Assembly: GCA_030062745.1 (NCBI GenBank)
Contig: CP099852.1
Coordinates: 20,978,266-21,042,265 of the forward strand
Direction: 5' to 3'
Origin: Capitulum mitella
Taxonomy: Eukaryota; Arthropoda; Thecostraca; Pollicipedomorpha; Pollicipedidae
DNA: 64,000 nucleotides
This document shows, one piece after another, positions 1-10,200 of the stretch. A program made the translations under genes and the position numbers. The notes beneath the pieces were generated by a model, which made no database searches, was not told where the DNA came from, and was given only the letters and a program-made list of their open reading frames with translations. Each line of letters opens with the position of its first letter. Within the stretch, counting starts at the first letter, position 1.

Positions 1-1781
1 GAAAAGCGATCAAATTATCAAGTGTACTGCAACGATCGAATGCCCTGTAAGCTCGCCTGCGTGTACGAATGGCGTCTCTACACGCTTTCGTCCACCATGG
101 CACTGGTGGGCGGCGGGGAGCACCAGATGTTTTGGGGATGCTTTGTCCGGCTGACTGCACGATCATCTCGGTAAATTCGTCCACCGACATCGGACGCTCC
201 TCCGGCTGACGCCAACGCACGGCCAATTCAACCTCTTCCTCAAATTGGCCCCAGTCAGCACACCGAAGCAACCACCGTGGTGGCCTTGAGCCGAGCACGG
301 CACCGTCCTTATAGTGCAGCCATACTGGCAAGTGATCGCTTCCGCATGGGTCGTCATCCACCGACCACGTCAAGTACTGCATCATCTGTGGGCTACAAAT
401 GCTCAGGTCTAGAGCCGATGTTTGTCCGGAAGGCAAAGTAAAATGTGTTTTGGCTCCAGTATTTAAAAGACATAGTGATTCGTCGTTCAACAAGCTTTCT
501 AAAAGTCGACCACGTGTGTCGGTGTTGTCGCAACCCCAATTAGTATGGTGAGCATTAAAATCACCTAAAAGCAGGAAAGGTGCAGGCAGCTGTGCAACCA
601 GACGCCGGAGCTCCAACGTGGGAAAAACACAACCAGGCGCCAAATACACTGAGCACAGTGTTACTTGACGGCGTCCCAAGTGCGACCTCACTGCCACAGC
701 CTGCACATCAGCGCGCACGTCGAGCCGCTGGGTGGGAACACCATGGTGAACGGCTAGTAGGACCCCACCGTGCGCAACGGTGTCGACTGGCTCGTCGCGA
801 CGAAATATGCTGTAACCTTTGAGACTAAAACAAGTGTTTGATGCCAGTTTTGTCTCCTGGAGGCCAACAGCAAATGGGCAACGCCGTCTCAGAAGAGCCT
901 GCAGATCACTGGCGCTCGACCTAACACCTCTACAGTTCCACTGTAAAATGACCTGTATAAGGTCGGGTTAAAAGGGTCTTAAAACACAGCGTCCCGGGAT
1001 ATAAAAGAAGCGTCAGCACCTGCAGGAACACTAAAACAGTCACTGCAAGTGGAAGGTTAAAGTGTTCAAAAAAAGTGGTCAGCCCTTTTGCAAGGTCATA
1101 ACCCTCCCGTGGGTGGACGACCTTCTGCAGAACTGTCGCGCACCTTGGCCCTGCCCCCGTCCGTCGGGGACACAGGCCAAGGCGGCGGGCGTTTTGTTGT
1201 CCGGCCCGCGGCCGGGGAGGACGACGCCGACCCACCCCGCGCCGGAGCAGGGGGAGGGCCCATGGCCGCGCCATCGCCAGACGGCGACGGATGGGCCCGG
1301 GCCGGCGCAACCGTCGGCCCAACGCCCCGGGCCGCGCGACCCGCAGCCCCCAGATCTGGAGCACCCGGGCGCACGGTGACACCCGTACTCCGCGGCGCCC
1401 CAGGACGGGAAGCCCCGCCCGAGAGCTGCGCCCCCGACGGAGCGGTCACCGGGGAACGTCTCGAGGCCGCGGCACGAGGCGGCGTGGGCGGCGCGGACGC
1501 GGGGGACGCAACAGGTCCCAGTGGAGAGCCGCTCCGCGCCGGAGAAGAGCGGGGTCCCCGACCCCGCCGGACCACGGTCCACCCACTGCCCCGGCCGACG
1601 GAACGTCCGGGGCCGTGGACACCACCGAGGTGGCGGGCGCAAGAGGCGTCGGGGACCCCAAGGACGTGGCCGGTGCAGAGGGCGCAGGTACGACGGCAAG
1701 GCCGTAATGCTTTAAAATGTTTACTAGTTGAGGCAACGTCATCACTTCAGACTGCGTCGCCGGCACAGCAGTCTTCACCTT
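1..1781 (-). mobile_element. 5'-truncated non-LTR retrotransposon fragment (end of ORF1, endonuclease part of ORF2)
   Basis: Base 1 corresponds to 53709 of the full-length element on the same strand, and the two run in parallel with few differences until 1781 (55490 in the full copy). The fragment carries the C-terminal proline/alanine-rich tail of ORF1 (about 1090-1781) and the AP-type endonuclease of ORF2 (about 1-970). A one-base loss near 1600 breaks the ORF1 frame compared with the full copy. The 3' end lies outside the window. The abrupt 5' boundary at 1781 is typical of incomplete reverse transcription. It is a dead copy, probably young because it differs so little from the full element. 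Confidence 0.85.
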
Positions 1782-1975
1782 TTAAATGTCTAGCATAAAC
1801 TGCATCAACTGTTTTGGAGAGAGGTTGATAACAGATGGCAAGTCGCAGGATATGGCGTGGCTGAGTACTTCACAGCTAACGTCCATGTTCGTCTCTAATG
1901 CCAGTAGTGCGTCAGACAGACAGTCAAACAAAATCAGTGAAGGGGGGAGGGTGCGTGGGTAGACAAAAACAGTTC
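1782..1975. repeat. Short dispersed repeat, second copy at 49108-49300
   Basis: The stretch starting TTAAATGTCTAGCATAAACT and ending near CAAAAACAGTTCTGC recurs at 49108-49300 in the same orientation with scattered substitutions and a small deletion. The minus strand gives a 67-residue open frame (1782-1985) with no recognised domain. In both places it lies beside decayed non-LTR coding sequence, so it may be part of a related element, but this is an inference. Confidence 0.6.
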
Positions 1976-2638
1976 TGCGCAGCAACTGTTACCGTCGGTC
2001 GTGCATTGCCCTGTGCGTGGGGCGGCGAAGCCCCAGCCGGCCGGTCCGACCGACCCGCACCGGCGGTCCGGCACGTCTCGCCGGACCCGGCCGGCCACCT
2101 GTGTTTGCGCCGCCTTTGTTCCGTCCCAAAGTGCGTGGATTTGTTTGTTTGTTGTGAATTGGGATGCACAGCCTCTTGGGCTCAAGCATCCGTGTTCCGA
2201 GTCAAGTCTTGTGTCTCGTCGGGCGTCAGTCAGTCGTATGAAAAAGTGCGTGGGGCGGTGATGCCCCGGCCGGCCCGCCGACCGCCCTGCGCCGGCGGTT
2301 CCGCGCTTCTTATCGTACCCGGCCGACCACCTGTCTTTGCTTTTTACCGTTTGTTCTGTCCCCAAGATACCTCTCCCCTTTATCTCATGACTTCCTTCGC
2401 TCGCGCTGTATAAGCTTGCCGTAAACACGTCCTCTTTGTCTCTCTCTTCCTGTTTTTCCAACTGTTGTTGGATCTGTGATGGATGTAATGTAATCCAACT
2501 GTTCGGAAGTCTCCTCAATACAGAAATTCGTTGTCAGTGATGGCGTGCGACAGTGCAATATGTGAGGTGACGTATAACAGAAAAATGGTAGTCCGCGGGG
2601 CTCGGGAGTTTCTTTTACCCTCTCCTCAGTCTCTTTAA

Positions 2639-3860
2639 CCCGTCCCCGACTGGGGGGGGGCAGTTGACTGCCCCCCCCTGAGGTTTTTCTGGGGTTGCCA
2701 GAGAACCAACAAACACAGATTCACGAAACTTTGTGTACCTTTTGCTCCATCAATTTTACATCTTGTGTCAAAATTTTGACCTCAGGTCACGTCAGGTGCC
2801 TAACCTAGGTCAGGTCAAACAGACCTATGTCAAAAAAAGTTTAGCAACCTCTAACTTTTTCGCAAAACAAGATATCTCAATAATACTTTCAGGGATTAGT
2901 GATCGTGATAGAGGCAACAAATCTGCTATCTCAGATTTTTCGGAATTTTTTGGGTCATTGACCTAAGGTCAAGCCCATTTTTAAGACATATCGCCGTTTT
3001 TTCCGGAAATTGACGGAACATTCCATAACATTTTTACTGTGGAATGAAGCAGACATCTGGTTACCGTCATTGGGCAAAGTATCAGTGACTTCCAGCCATT
3101 GACCTGAGGTCAGGTCACGAATAACTGTAGTGGGCCAAAATGCACCACCGTCAAAATCGACGATGAATTACTCAGAATGGGTAGAAAATGGCAGAACTAG
3201 CGTGCGCAGACGTAATTAATACCAGGAACCTCAAAAAGTTTGAAAAAGTAGCATATTTTGGAAATAAACAGGCTCTCGCGAATAAAGCTCCGCCAACTTT
3301 GTACATTGGCAACTAATAAATTTTTCCAAAATTTAAGCATGAGAAACCATCACAAGAACCACAAATATCAATAAAATTTACAAAGATCGTCTTTTTTCGC
3401 GAAAATAAAGGAACGCTAAAATTAGTTCCCGTCAATTTGGTACCGCATACGGCCGCGGCGCACACTTGACCGCTGACGGGAGAATTACGGTGTCTTTAAC
3501 TCAACGTTTCGGCGTATATATTGAACAAATCTGGGGGAATTAGACGTGTATCGGCATCCGCGGACATTTATTTGTGCGCTGGTGCCTTTACCTATGCGTT
3601 ATTAGTCACAGTCCTTGAGATTCAGGCCATTTCTCGGTCTTATGCAGTCGGCTATGAGAAAACATATATAGGGCGTAAATTGGCTTAAATATTATCTAAA
3701 ACTAAAAATGAGACCAGTTTCGAGCTCTACTCGTCACAGGCTTTCCAACGGTATGCTTATTTTTATCTTGCGACCAACCGTTCGCGAGTTAGAGGGGGGG
3801 GCAGTCAACTGCCCCCCCCCAGTCGCCGGTGTTCGGGACGGACCGACGGTCGTGCGCGGG
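2639..3860. mobile_element. piggyBac-type non-autonomous element (MITE), 1222 bp, TTAA target duplication
   Basis: TTAA occurs at 2635-2638 and 3861-3864, and the matching empty site in repeat copy 2 has a single TTAA at 60259-60262, which fixes both ends. The element starts CCCG and ends CGGG, as piggyBac-family termini do. A perfect 32-bp inverted repeat lies subterminally (2647-2678 and 3794-3825): CGACT, nine G, CAGTTGACTG, eight C. Each arm folds on itself into a G/C hairpin. The right terminus carries about 22 additional bases between CCCG and the shared arm. The interior is AT-rich with no transposase-like frame; the 77-residue frame at 2733-2966 is not convincing. Three everted AGGTCA-type half-site pairs lie inside. 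Confidence 0.9.
2777..3117. promoter_or_regulatory. Cluster of AGGTCA-type half-sites inside the MITE
   Basis: Three everted repeats of the form TGACCTnAGGTCA occur at 2777-2789, 2959-2971 and 3100-3112. Overlapping direct AGGTCAGGTCA copies occur at 2807-2817 and 3107-3117. AGGTCA is the known half-site of nuclear receptors. Whether these sites are bound is unknown; they could also be internal repeats of the element. Confidence 0.4.
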
Positions 3861-3932
3861 TTAATGGGAGGTCTCCTTGCTGGCTGAACTGCAATTCTGG
3901 AAATTACTTCATTCCTATCCCAGCGCGCTTGT

Positions 3933-4241
3933 TTGAAGTGTTTGTTGTGCTCTAGAGCGTTCGTTCTCAAATTAGAGCTCCTGCCTCACATATACCAGCT
4001 TGAATTTGCTGGTCCTTCCTTTCACGCTGTTGAATTGCAGCATTCTCGGTTAGGACCCGTACACCATCTTGAATTGGATGGGTTTCCCCTTACGCCGCTA
4101 AATGGTAGCATTCTTAGGATCGTATACACTCTTGAATTGGATGGTTTTCCTTTTATTCTGCTGAATTCTAGCATTCTGCGCCGGCCTGCTCCGAATTTTC
4201 CAACCTATTCCTCGTTACTTTTTCTCCTGAGCCAGACGTAG
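3933..4241 (+). CDS. Hypothetical 102-residue leucine-rich repeat-bearing open frame
   Basis: The frame begins MKCLLCSRAFVL and contains three tandem units of about 21 residues, seen as LEFAGPSFHAVE, LELDGFPLTPLNGSILRIV and LELDGFPFILLNSSILRR. The DNA has a matching period of about 63 bp. The same frame is open over the same length in repeat copy 2 (60331-60639), with only a few substitutions. No signal peptide, catalytic motif or known family is recognised. It lies between a MITE and a ribonuclease H fragment within a repeat, so it may be transposon-borne or an accident of the tandem repeat. Confidence 0.25.
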   Translation: MKCLLCSRAFVLKLELLPHIYQLEFAGPSFHAVELQHSRLGPVHHLELDGFPLTPLNGSILRIVYTLELDGFPFILLNSSILRRPAPNFPTYSSLLFLLSQT

Positions 4242-4961
4242 CCCATTTCAGTGTCGCGGATCTCTGGTGTCCACAAAACATACAAACCACACCAGAGCCA
4301 CGAGCCTTCAGACGGAGGCTAGGCAGTCAGCGACAGGAACGAAAAGAATGGTCGCAATAGATCAGGTATAAGCACAAAGTAAAGGATAAAATCTAAAGCA
4401 GTGTCTAAAAGTCTTCATCTTTTTATCTTACATCTACATGCATACCTGTACACACGGGGCCAAATGAAGCTTTTTATTTGATAAGTAGCAACAACAGAAT
4501 TTATAAATTTCTGCTGGTCAAAATAAAGTGGGCTAAATCCGCTGACAAACCCACACTTGGGGGAGGTTAGGTTGCTGGGCCTTCGGTTCGCCCCTTCCCT
4601 CCAATCATTTACAGAAATCGATATCCCTGCGTTCAGTGTCGGGAGTTCACATACAATTTCCATGAATACCACAGACGCACTTCGCAGGGGCAACAAAGCA
4701 AGTGTTTCTCACGAAACTTCAGTGTTCTTACCTAAATGTAGCGTTGTTGCGCCTCTCTGAACGAGCCACAGAAGCCAGCAGCTCACTACGCACAACGGGG
4801 AATCGACAACTGGCCATCTGCTTGTCTCGACACGTCCGCCCGCGTGTCGCGATAACAACGCACTTTCCGCAATGCCGCGAGCCGGCGACCAACTGGCCTG
4901 AGGCGCGCATGCGCACGGCCGCTTCTGATGCTGGACGCTGATTGGTCGGCCGCCCGCACAG

Positions 4962-5048
4962 GACTTGGACTACACCTTTTTGCACACTGATGGCTCCAGG
5001 ATCCCTCAGGCCATGGGAGCAGCATTCATAACTTCTGAATTCGATTAA
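4962..5048 (+). pseudogene. Ribonuclease H domain fragment of a non-LTR retrotransposon
   Basis: The frame contains LHTDGSRIPQAMGAAFITSE, matching the start of the RNase H domain of I-type non-LTR elements (TDGS with the first catalytic Asp, then a Gly-rich strand). It stops at TAA 5046-5048. The same fragment with the same stop is at 61355-61441. Only about 28 residues are present, so it is a relic. Confidence 0.5.
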
Positions 5049-5077
5049 GCCTAACGGGTTTAACCGATTACATTATT

Positions 5078-5577
5078 NNNNNNNNNNNNNNNNNNNNNNN
5101 NNNNNNNNNNNNNNNNNNNNNNNNNNNNNNNNNNNNNNNNNNNNNNNNNNNNNNNNNNNNNNNNNNNNNNNNNNNNNNNNNNNNNNNNNNNNNNNNNNNN
5201 NNNNNNNNNNNNNNNNNNNNNNNNNNNNNNNNNNNNNNNNNNNNNNNNNNNNNNNNNNNNNNNNNNNNNNNNNNNNNNNNNNNNNNNNNNNNNNNNNNNN
5301 NNNNNNNNNNNNNNNNNNNNNNNNNNNNNNNNNNNNNNNNNNNNNNNNNNNNNNNNNNNNNNNNNNNNNNNNNNNNNNNNNNNNNNNNNNNNNNNNNNNN
5401 NNNNNNNNNNNNNNNNNNNNNNNNNNNNNNNNNNNNNNNNNNNNNNNNNNNNNNNNNNNNNNNNNNNNNNNNNNNNNNNNNNNNNNNNNNNNNNNNNNNN
5501 NNNNNNNNNNNNNNNNNNNNNNNNNNNNNNNNNNNNNNNNNNNNNNNNNNNNNNNNNNNNNNNNNNNNNNNNNNNNN
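5078..5577. other. Assembly gap of exactly 500 N
   Basis: All bases are N. The round size suggests a placeholder of unknown true length. The left flank ends inside dispersed repeat copy 1, and copy 2 shows what should follow on that side. The right flank lies in the middle of a non-LTR open frame, whose 5' part is therefore missing. Confidence 0.98.
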
Positions 5578-8500
5578 CACACACGCAGCACCAAGATCAC
5601 AATCAGCCATCGACCTCTCTCTTGTTTCCAGTGACATATCTGCAAAATTTACGTGGCGCGTACAACCGGACAGATACTTTAGTGATCATTACCCCATACA
5701 CATCCAACTGCATAACACTCCCTCAGGCCAACATGATTACCACTTCCTACCCAGGTGGAACATTAAACGCGCGGACTGGCCATCCTACAACATGCAAATT
5801 GACGCTAGTCAGCCTCCAAATTCGACGCCTCCGCTTGCACAACTTTTGGACACAATTCTTCAAGCAGCACACAACAACATTCCTCACACCTCACGACCAC
5901 ACGGCCGCAGGCACGCGGCTTGGTGGTCGGACGCCTGCCAGAAAGCAGTAGCGATCCGGCGCCGAGCCGAGCGAGTTTTTAGACGCTGTGTCTGCGGCCC
6001 GCACGAGGAGGCGGCTAGACAGGCACGTACGCAATGCAAACGCATAATTCTTGCAGCAAAACGCAAATCCTGGGGACAGCACAGCAACAATTTCAACAGA
6101 TTCACGCCTCTCTCAAAAATCTGGAACCTAGTACGCGCCTTTTCTACGAAATTTTCATCCCCCAGAGCTTTCCCACAACTGACTATTCAGGGCATGACAT
6201 ACTCAGAACCGAGCGAGGTCGTGACACAGTTTGCACAGCACTACGCGGCAGTCTCTGCCAACCCACAGTACAACCAAACCACACTCACGCACTTACATGC
6301 GACACTGCAGGCATGCCATTTCCACTCAGACAACACCCAAGGATACAATCAACCATTCTCCCTCGCAGAACTCACACACGCCCTCAACAGGTGCGGCAAC
6401 TCCTCGGTAGGACCGGATCAGATTGCGTACCCCTTTTTGCAAAATCTCTCTGAATTCGGTCAATCACAACTGTTGAGTGCATTAAATAAAACCTGATTAA
6501 ACGAAGACTTTCCGGCCACCTGGTCTTCCTCTACCATAATTCCTATCCTCAAAGCTGGCAAACCTCCCACTAACCCTGCCAGTTACCATCCCATCTCACT
6601 CACCAGCTGTGCTTGCAAACTTTTCGAGAAAATGGTCAACGATCGGATTAGAATCTATCTAGAAACAAAAAAACAATCTGTTTTTACCAAAATGGCTTTC
6701 GATCGCGCCGCTCCACGGCCGATAGCCTTCTTCACATCAGGGGAGTGGAGAAGTCATCGCCTTATACAGGATATTTTAAGACGACTGACAGCGTTAGATC
6801 GACATGGAAAGAGAGTGACGTTCTGCTGGATTCCAAGCCACGTGGGGATATCTGGCAACGAACCAGCCGATGCAGCCGCGAAGCGTGCGTCACGCATGTG
6901 TGTCACGCGACGAATGTCATTGCCTGCCAGGGACTTTTATCGTGTGTTTTCGTCGTATATGTATGACTTGTGGCAGCGTGAGTGGGATGCGCTCGGTCCG
7001 AATAAGCTTAAAATTATTAAACCCCTCCTAGGAACTTGGGCCTCAAGTTCACGCGAAAACCGGCGAGAGGAGGTTATTCTCTGCCGTTTGGGCCTAGGTC
7101 ACACACATGTAACGCATCACCATATGTTGAAGGGCGAAGAGAGAGGGATGTGCCCCCGCTGCAGTGAGCCCCTCACTGTGCACCATGTGCTGATCACATG
7201 CAATGGTTTGATTTCAGAGCGTTTGCGGCACTTTGGGCACAGTGCGACACCTCGCACTTTGCTGGATTTGCTGGGTGATGAGTCTCGTTTTATAGAGACG
7301 GGACAGTTGTTCCGGTTTTTATCGGTTGTCGGTTTTTCTGCGGTGTTTTCACGCTACTAGTCACATGTGTTTTATTTTGTGTATGCGGTTGTAAGCAACT
7401 TTTTGTCTTGACATAATTGCGCTATATTACGCCGTCGGATTATGTTAATCGTCGTGACTGTTGTTAATGGAGCTACTTAAAGAAGTTATGGGCGCCGAAT
7501 GACCCTGCAGTCGGTGCGCCCCTAAGCCCCAATAACCAACCAGCCTTCTCCAAATCATTCACTCCATCCAAAATGGCTTTTCTCACCGAGAGGAGACTGT
7601 TGCACTGTTTCTGGACCTAAAAGCCGCCTTTGACAGTTCACCGTTCTGCTGTCTTAATTAAATTACATCGCGCAACTTTCTTCGCTTAAGAACATTCACA
7701 GTGCGTTGCGGCAACGTCCACTCCCCTTCTACCCTTCAGGAGCAGGGCTTGCCGCAAGGCAGCGTACTTTCCCCTACTTTATTCCTCCTCATGATCAATG
7801 ATGTCGCGGACGATCTCCCAACCATACACCCGGGCTTCAAATACTCACTCTACGCCGACGACATAGCGGTGTGGTTCACCCATCCTAGCGTCGACCGCGC
7901 CAATACATTTGTGCAGCTTGCACTTGATTCAATCCAGAAATGGTGCAACCGGTGGGGCTTGCAGGTTTCTGTTGCTAAATCAGCCACGGTAATTTTTTCA
8001 CACTTCCCGTAACATACAACCTGTATCCCCTTTGCGTCTCAGAGGCGAAGACATCCCTATCCACACTCATTTCAAATATTTAGGCATCATATTAGATCGC
8101 AAACTCACATTCAGTGTCCACGTTGCCGACTTACGACGTTGTATTCGCCGCCTGAACATTTTACGATGTATTTCCGGACAGGACTGGGGGGCCGACAGGC
8201 GCACTCTCCTGCGTCTCTGCATCGCTCTAATTCGATCGATCCTAGAACATAATGCGTTTCTTTTTGACAATATCTCTTCTTCCCTTGCTTCGGTTCTGGA
8301 GGTCATCCAGAACCGAGCACTTCGAGTCATCACTGGGGCCTTTGCTACGTCCCCGTGTGAAAATCTCCGGGCCGACGTTGGCATTCCTTCTCGCTCACAT
8401 AAGCGCACTTTACAACTCATGAAATACTCCATCCGAGTTCATCCCACCCACAATCACCCATCGCAACACATTCTGACACACACTCAGTGGCGACAACGAC

Positions 8501-8625
8501 GGAACACCTATTGCATCGCGCGACAGTTAAAAAATGTAATAAACACGTTGGGCTTCCCCAAAATTCCTTACCTCTCAACTCCAACTCCTGGCAATCATTG
8601 GACTTATCGTCACCTTGAGTGGTGA
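5578..8625 (+). mobile_element. Decayed I/Jockey-type non-LTR retrotransposon ORF2, interrupted by a nested insertion
   Basis: Pieces in several frames run in the order expected for ORF2. The endonuclease-RT linker comes first (5792-6496, with AAWWSDACQKAVAIRRRAE). Early RT follows (6510-6749, ISLTSCACKLFEKMVNDRI and QNGFRSRRSTADSLLHI). RT resumes at 7544 (QNGFSHREETVALFLDLKAA), then comes the RT core with LPQGSVLSPTLFLLMINDV and the catalytic YADD at about 7850-7862 (7701-8012). The thumb and C-terminal region (8032-8625, FKYLGIILDRKLTFSVHV) ends at HLEW without RNase H. Stops and frameshifts occur at 6494, near 7620 and near 8010, so it is inactive. It differs clearly from the element at 50.7-57.2 kb. 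Confidence 0.85.
6750..7543 (+). mobile_element. Nested 3'-end fragment of the 50.7-57.2 kb retrotransposon family
   Basis: The sequence matches the 3' end of the full-length element on the other strand (51536 down to about 50730). It holds the end of RNase H (ILRRLTALDRHGKRVTFCW, then IPSHVGISGNEPADAA) and the C-terminal Cys/His segment, with the ORF2 stop at 7358-7360. The 3' UTR follows, then the tail CCCCAATAACCAACCAG. It is inserted in the RT region of the older element, whose frame resumes at about 7544. No convincing target-site duplication was found. The tail has fewer AACC units than the full copy. Confidence 0.85.
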
Positions 8626-8639
8626 ACGTAACATCAGCC

Positions 8640-9090
8640 GTCAATCATGTAGCAATGAGCTGGGGAGATATTGTAGCAATGAGCTTGCCGGACCGCCGCG
8701 AGATATTGTAGCCCGCGAGATATTGTAGCAATTGTACTGCACGAATTCGTCGCTGTGTCAGCGAGGAGACATTGATTTCGTCGCTGCGCCCGCGAGATGA
8801 GCCTGCGTGATTCTGTTGCTGTGACCGCATTTCTGACGCTGCTTCCGTGCGACTTAACTACCAAAGCAGAGCAATTAATCATACATGTTTGCCTCACCAC
8901 TCCCAGACCAGCCAGCCCGTTTATCTTTTTGCAAGTTGACACAAGGCCCGCATAGAGACACATGCCAGACGGCCAACCACGCACAAGTCACGCGCTAACA
9001 CCCCAGCCTCATCCCCAAAAGCTTCTAGAACCTTCCATCGGACTCAGCCAATCACAACCCGCCACCACACAACACGTCACTTACTTCCTC
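8640..9090. other. Non-coding stretch with short internal repeats
   Basis: The unit GAGATATTGTAGCAATGAGC recurs several times, whole or in part, at 8650-8740. The rest shows no coding frame or recognisable element. Confidence 0.4.
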
Positions 9091-9094
9091 ACCA

Positions 9095-9175
9095 TCGCGT
9101 CACACTTCTACGTCACACCCGGGCCAGGTATAAAACTCGTAACCCCCAGACCCCGTCATGGATTCTGGACTTGCT
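9095..9175 (+). promoter_or_regulatory. TATA-type RNA polymerase II promoter-like sequence
   Basis: GGTATAAAAC (TATAAAA at 9129-9135) is preceded by two CRE-like motifs, ACGTCAC near 9076 and TACGTCAC near 9110, and followed by a pyrimidine-rich CTCTGCTCTGCTCTCTCTC stretch near 9205. No clear gene follows. It could be the promoter of a lost LTR element; no second LTR copy was seen in the window. Confidence 0.3.
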
Positions 9176-9699
9176 AGCCGGCCCGCCATCGCCGACACCA
9201 CTCTGCTCTGCTCTGCTCTCTCTCGACCGTGAGTTCCCGCTTCGGTTATCTTCCAAATTCACAACGCGGATCAAGGTCCTACCGCTAGATTACGCTGCAC
9301 TACGCTGTTCTTCGCTGTTCTCCGCTGTTATCTGCTGTCCGCTGCTCTGCAAGTTTCAATACAGCGCCGAATCCGAAAATCCGAATGTCTAGTGCCTCGC
9401 AGACAAACAACAAGACGATCATCAGCATTCGGACAACTACAGCAGACCGGACGGACAGCGGAACGGGAGTAACGCTAATCAGGAGTCGTGACACTGCAAA
9501 CATACGACCGCAGGGCTGGCTAGCAGGATAGGATAGGGCAGGATATAACAGCACAGGATAGCATCGACCTGAGGACTCAAGAAAAAGGTTTACCTGCTCC
9601 ACCTAGTAAGTCCAGTTCAAATAGAAGTGTTTCTGGAATTCTGTCGCGAGAGGGCTGTACAAACATCGAGCACTGGAGCAGCTCTTTAATCTCGCGACA

Positions 9700-10200
9700 G
9701 GATCGACCATTTTAAGACCACCATGGGAGGAACGCACTTTCAAACTCTTCTGCGGCATGGCGTTTTTGACGATCTGGGAACCAGAGACACGAGGAAGAAG
9801 TGTGACAAGTTCGTACCAATCCAAGTCACGATCAATGCGAGTTCGACAACAGCCTGAAGAAATGCTGTTGTCCTGGGCCGTGTGAGGCTGGATGAAACTC
9901 TGCTAACGTTCAGAGGAAATGCTCTTTTCGCCTGTGTATGCCAAGCAAACCTGGGAAGTACAAAATACTCTTCAGATTCGTCGCATATGCAGACCCCAGA
10001 TATTTCTGGAAACTGTGCGACAACGCGTTGTTAACGCGACAACCCAAAACTATGACCACCCTCGTTCGGGAGCCGTCCTCAACACGACAGCCGACCTGGC
10101 ATAACACATAGTCCGAAAAGTGGAAGGCCAGGGCAGAAAATTAATAGTGGACAAATACGACAAATACAAGAACGTAACAGAAATCCACATCTGTACCTTT
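9700..10200 (+). pseudogene. piggyBac transposase remnant
   Basis: Three frames together give the conserved middle of a piggyBac (DDE_Tnp_1_7) transposase. FQTLLRHGVFDDLGTRDTRK followed by CDKFVPI matches the conserved FDD-TR-R-DK segment. LDETLLTFRG matches the DEQL-FRG catalytic motif. CMPSKPGKYKILFRFVAYAD matches the PSKP-KYG strand. A stop interrupts the frame near 9855 and frameshifts lie near 9935 and 10100. The following GRKLIVDKYD may be the decayed second catalytic Asp segment, with DN changed to DK. Beyond 10200 the match is not clear. It is broken and cannot be active. There is no evidence linking it to the MITE at 2639-3860. Confidence 0.7.

Larger units (their letters stand above)
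1976..5077. repeat. Dispersed repeat copy 1 (interrupted by a MITE), matches 59620-61471
   Basis: Outside 2639-3860 this segment matches 59620-61471 nearly base for base. It contains a GC-rich part duplicated within itself (about 2003-2140 and 2246-2375), a small repeat-bearing open frame (3933-4241) and a ribonuclease H-like fragment near its right end (4962-5048). A diverged third piece is seen at 48404-48560. The copy runs into the N gap, while copy 2 continues past the equivalent point. It may be an unclassified transposon or a segmental duplication; no terminal repeats were recognised. Confidence 0.8.

Noticed and set aside
1088..1798. Long plus-strand open frame (236 codons) in GC-rich DNA, and its partner at 54796-55416
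   Set aside because: It is the antisense of the retrotransposon ORF1 tail. High GC content removes stops in all frames.
5060..5645. Open frames across the N gap
   Set aside because: They consist of undetermined residues only.
9120..9500. Full LTR of a retrotransposon
   Set aside because: No second copy, terminal repeats or primer-binding site could be shown, so only the promoter-like part is kept.
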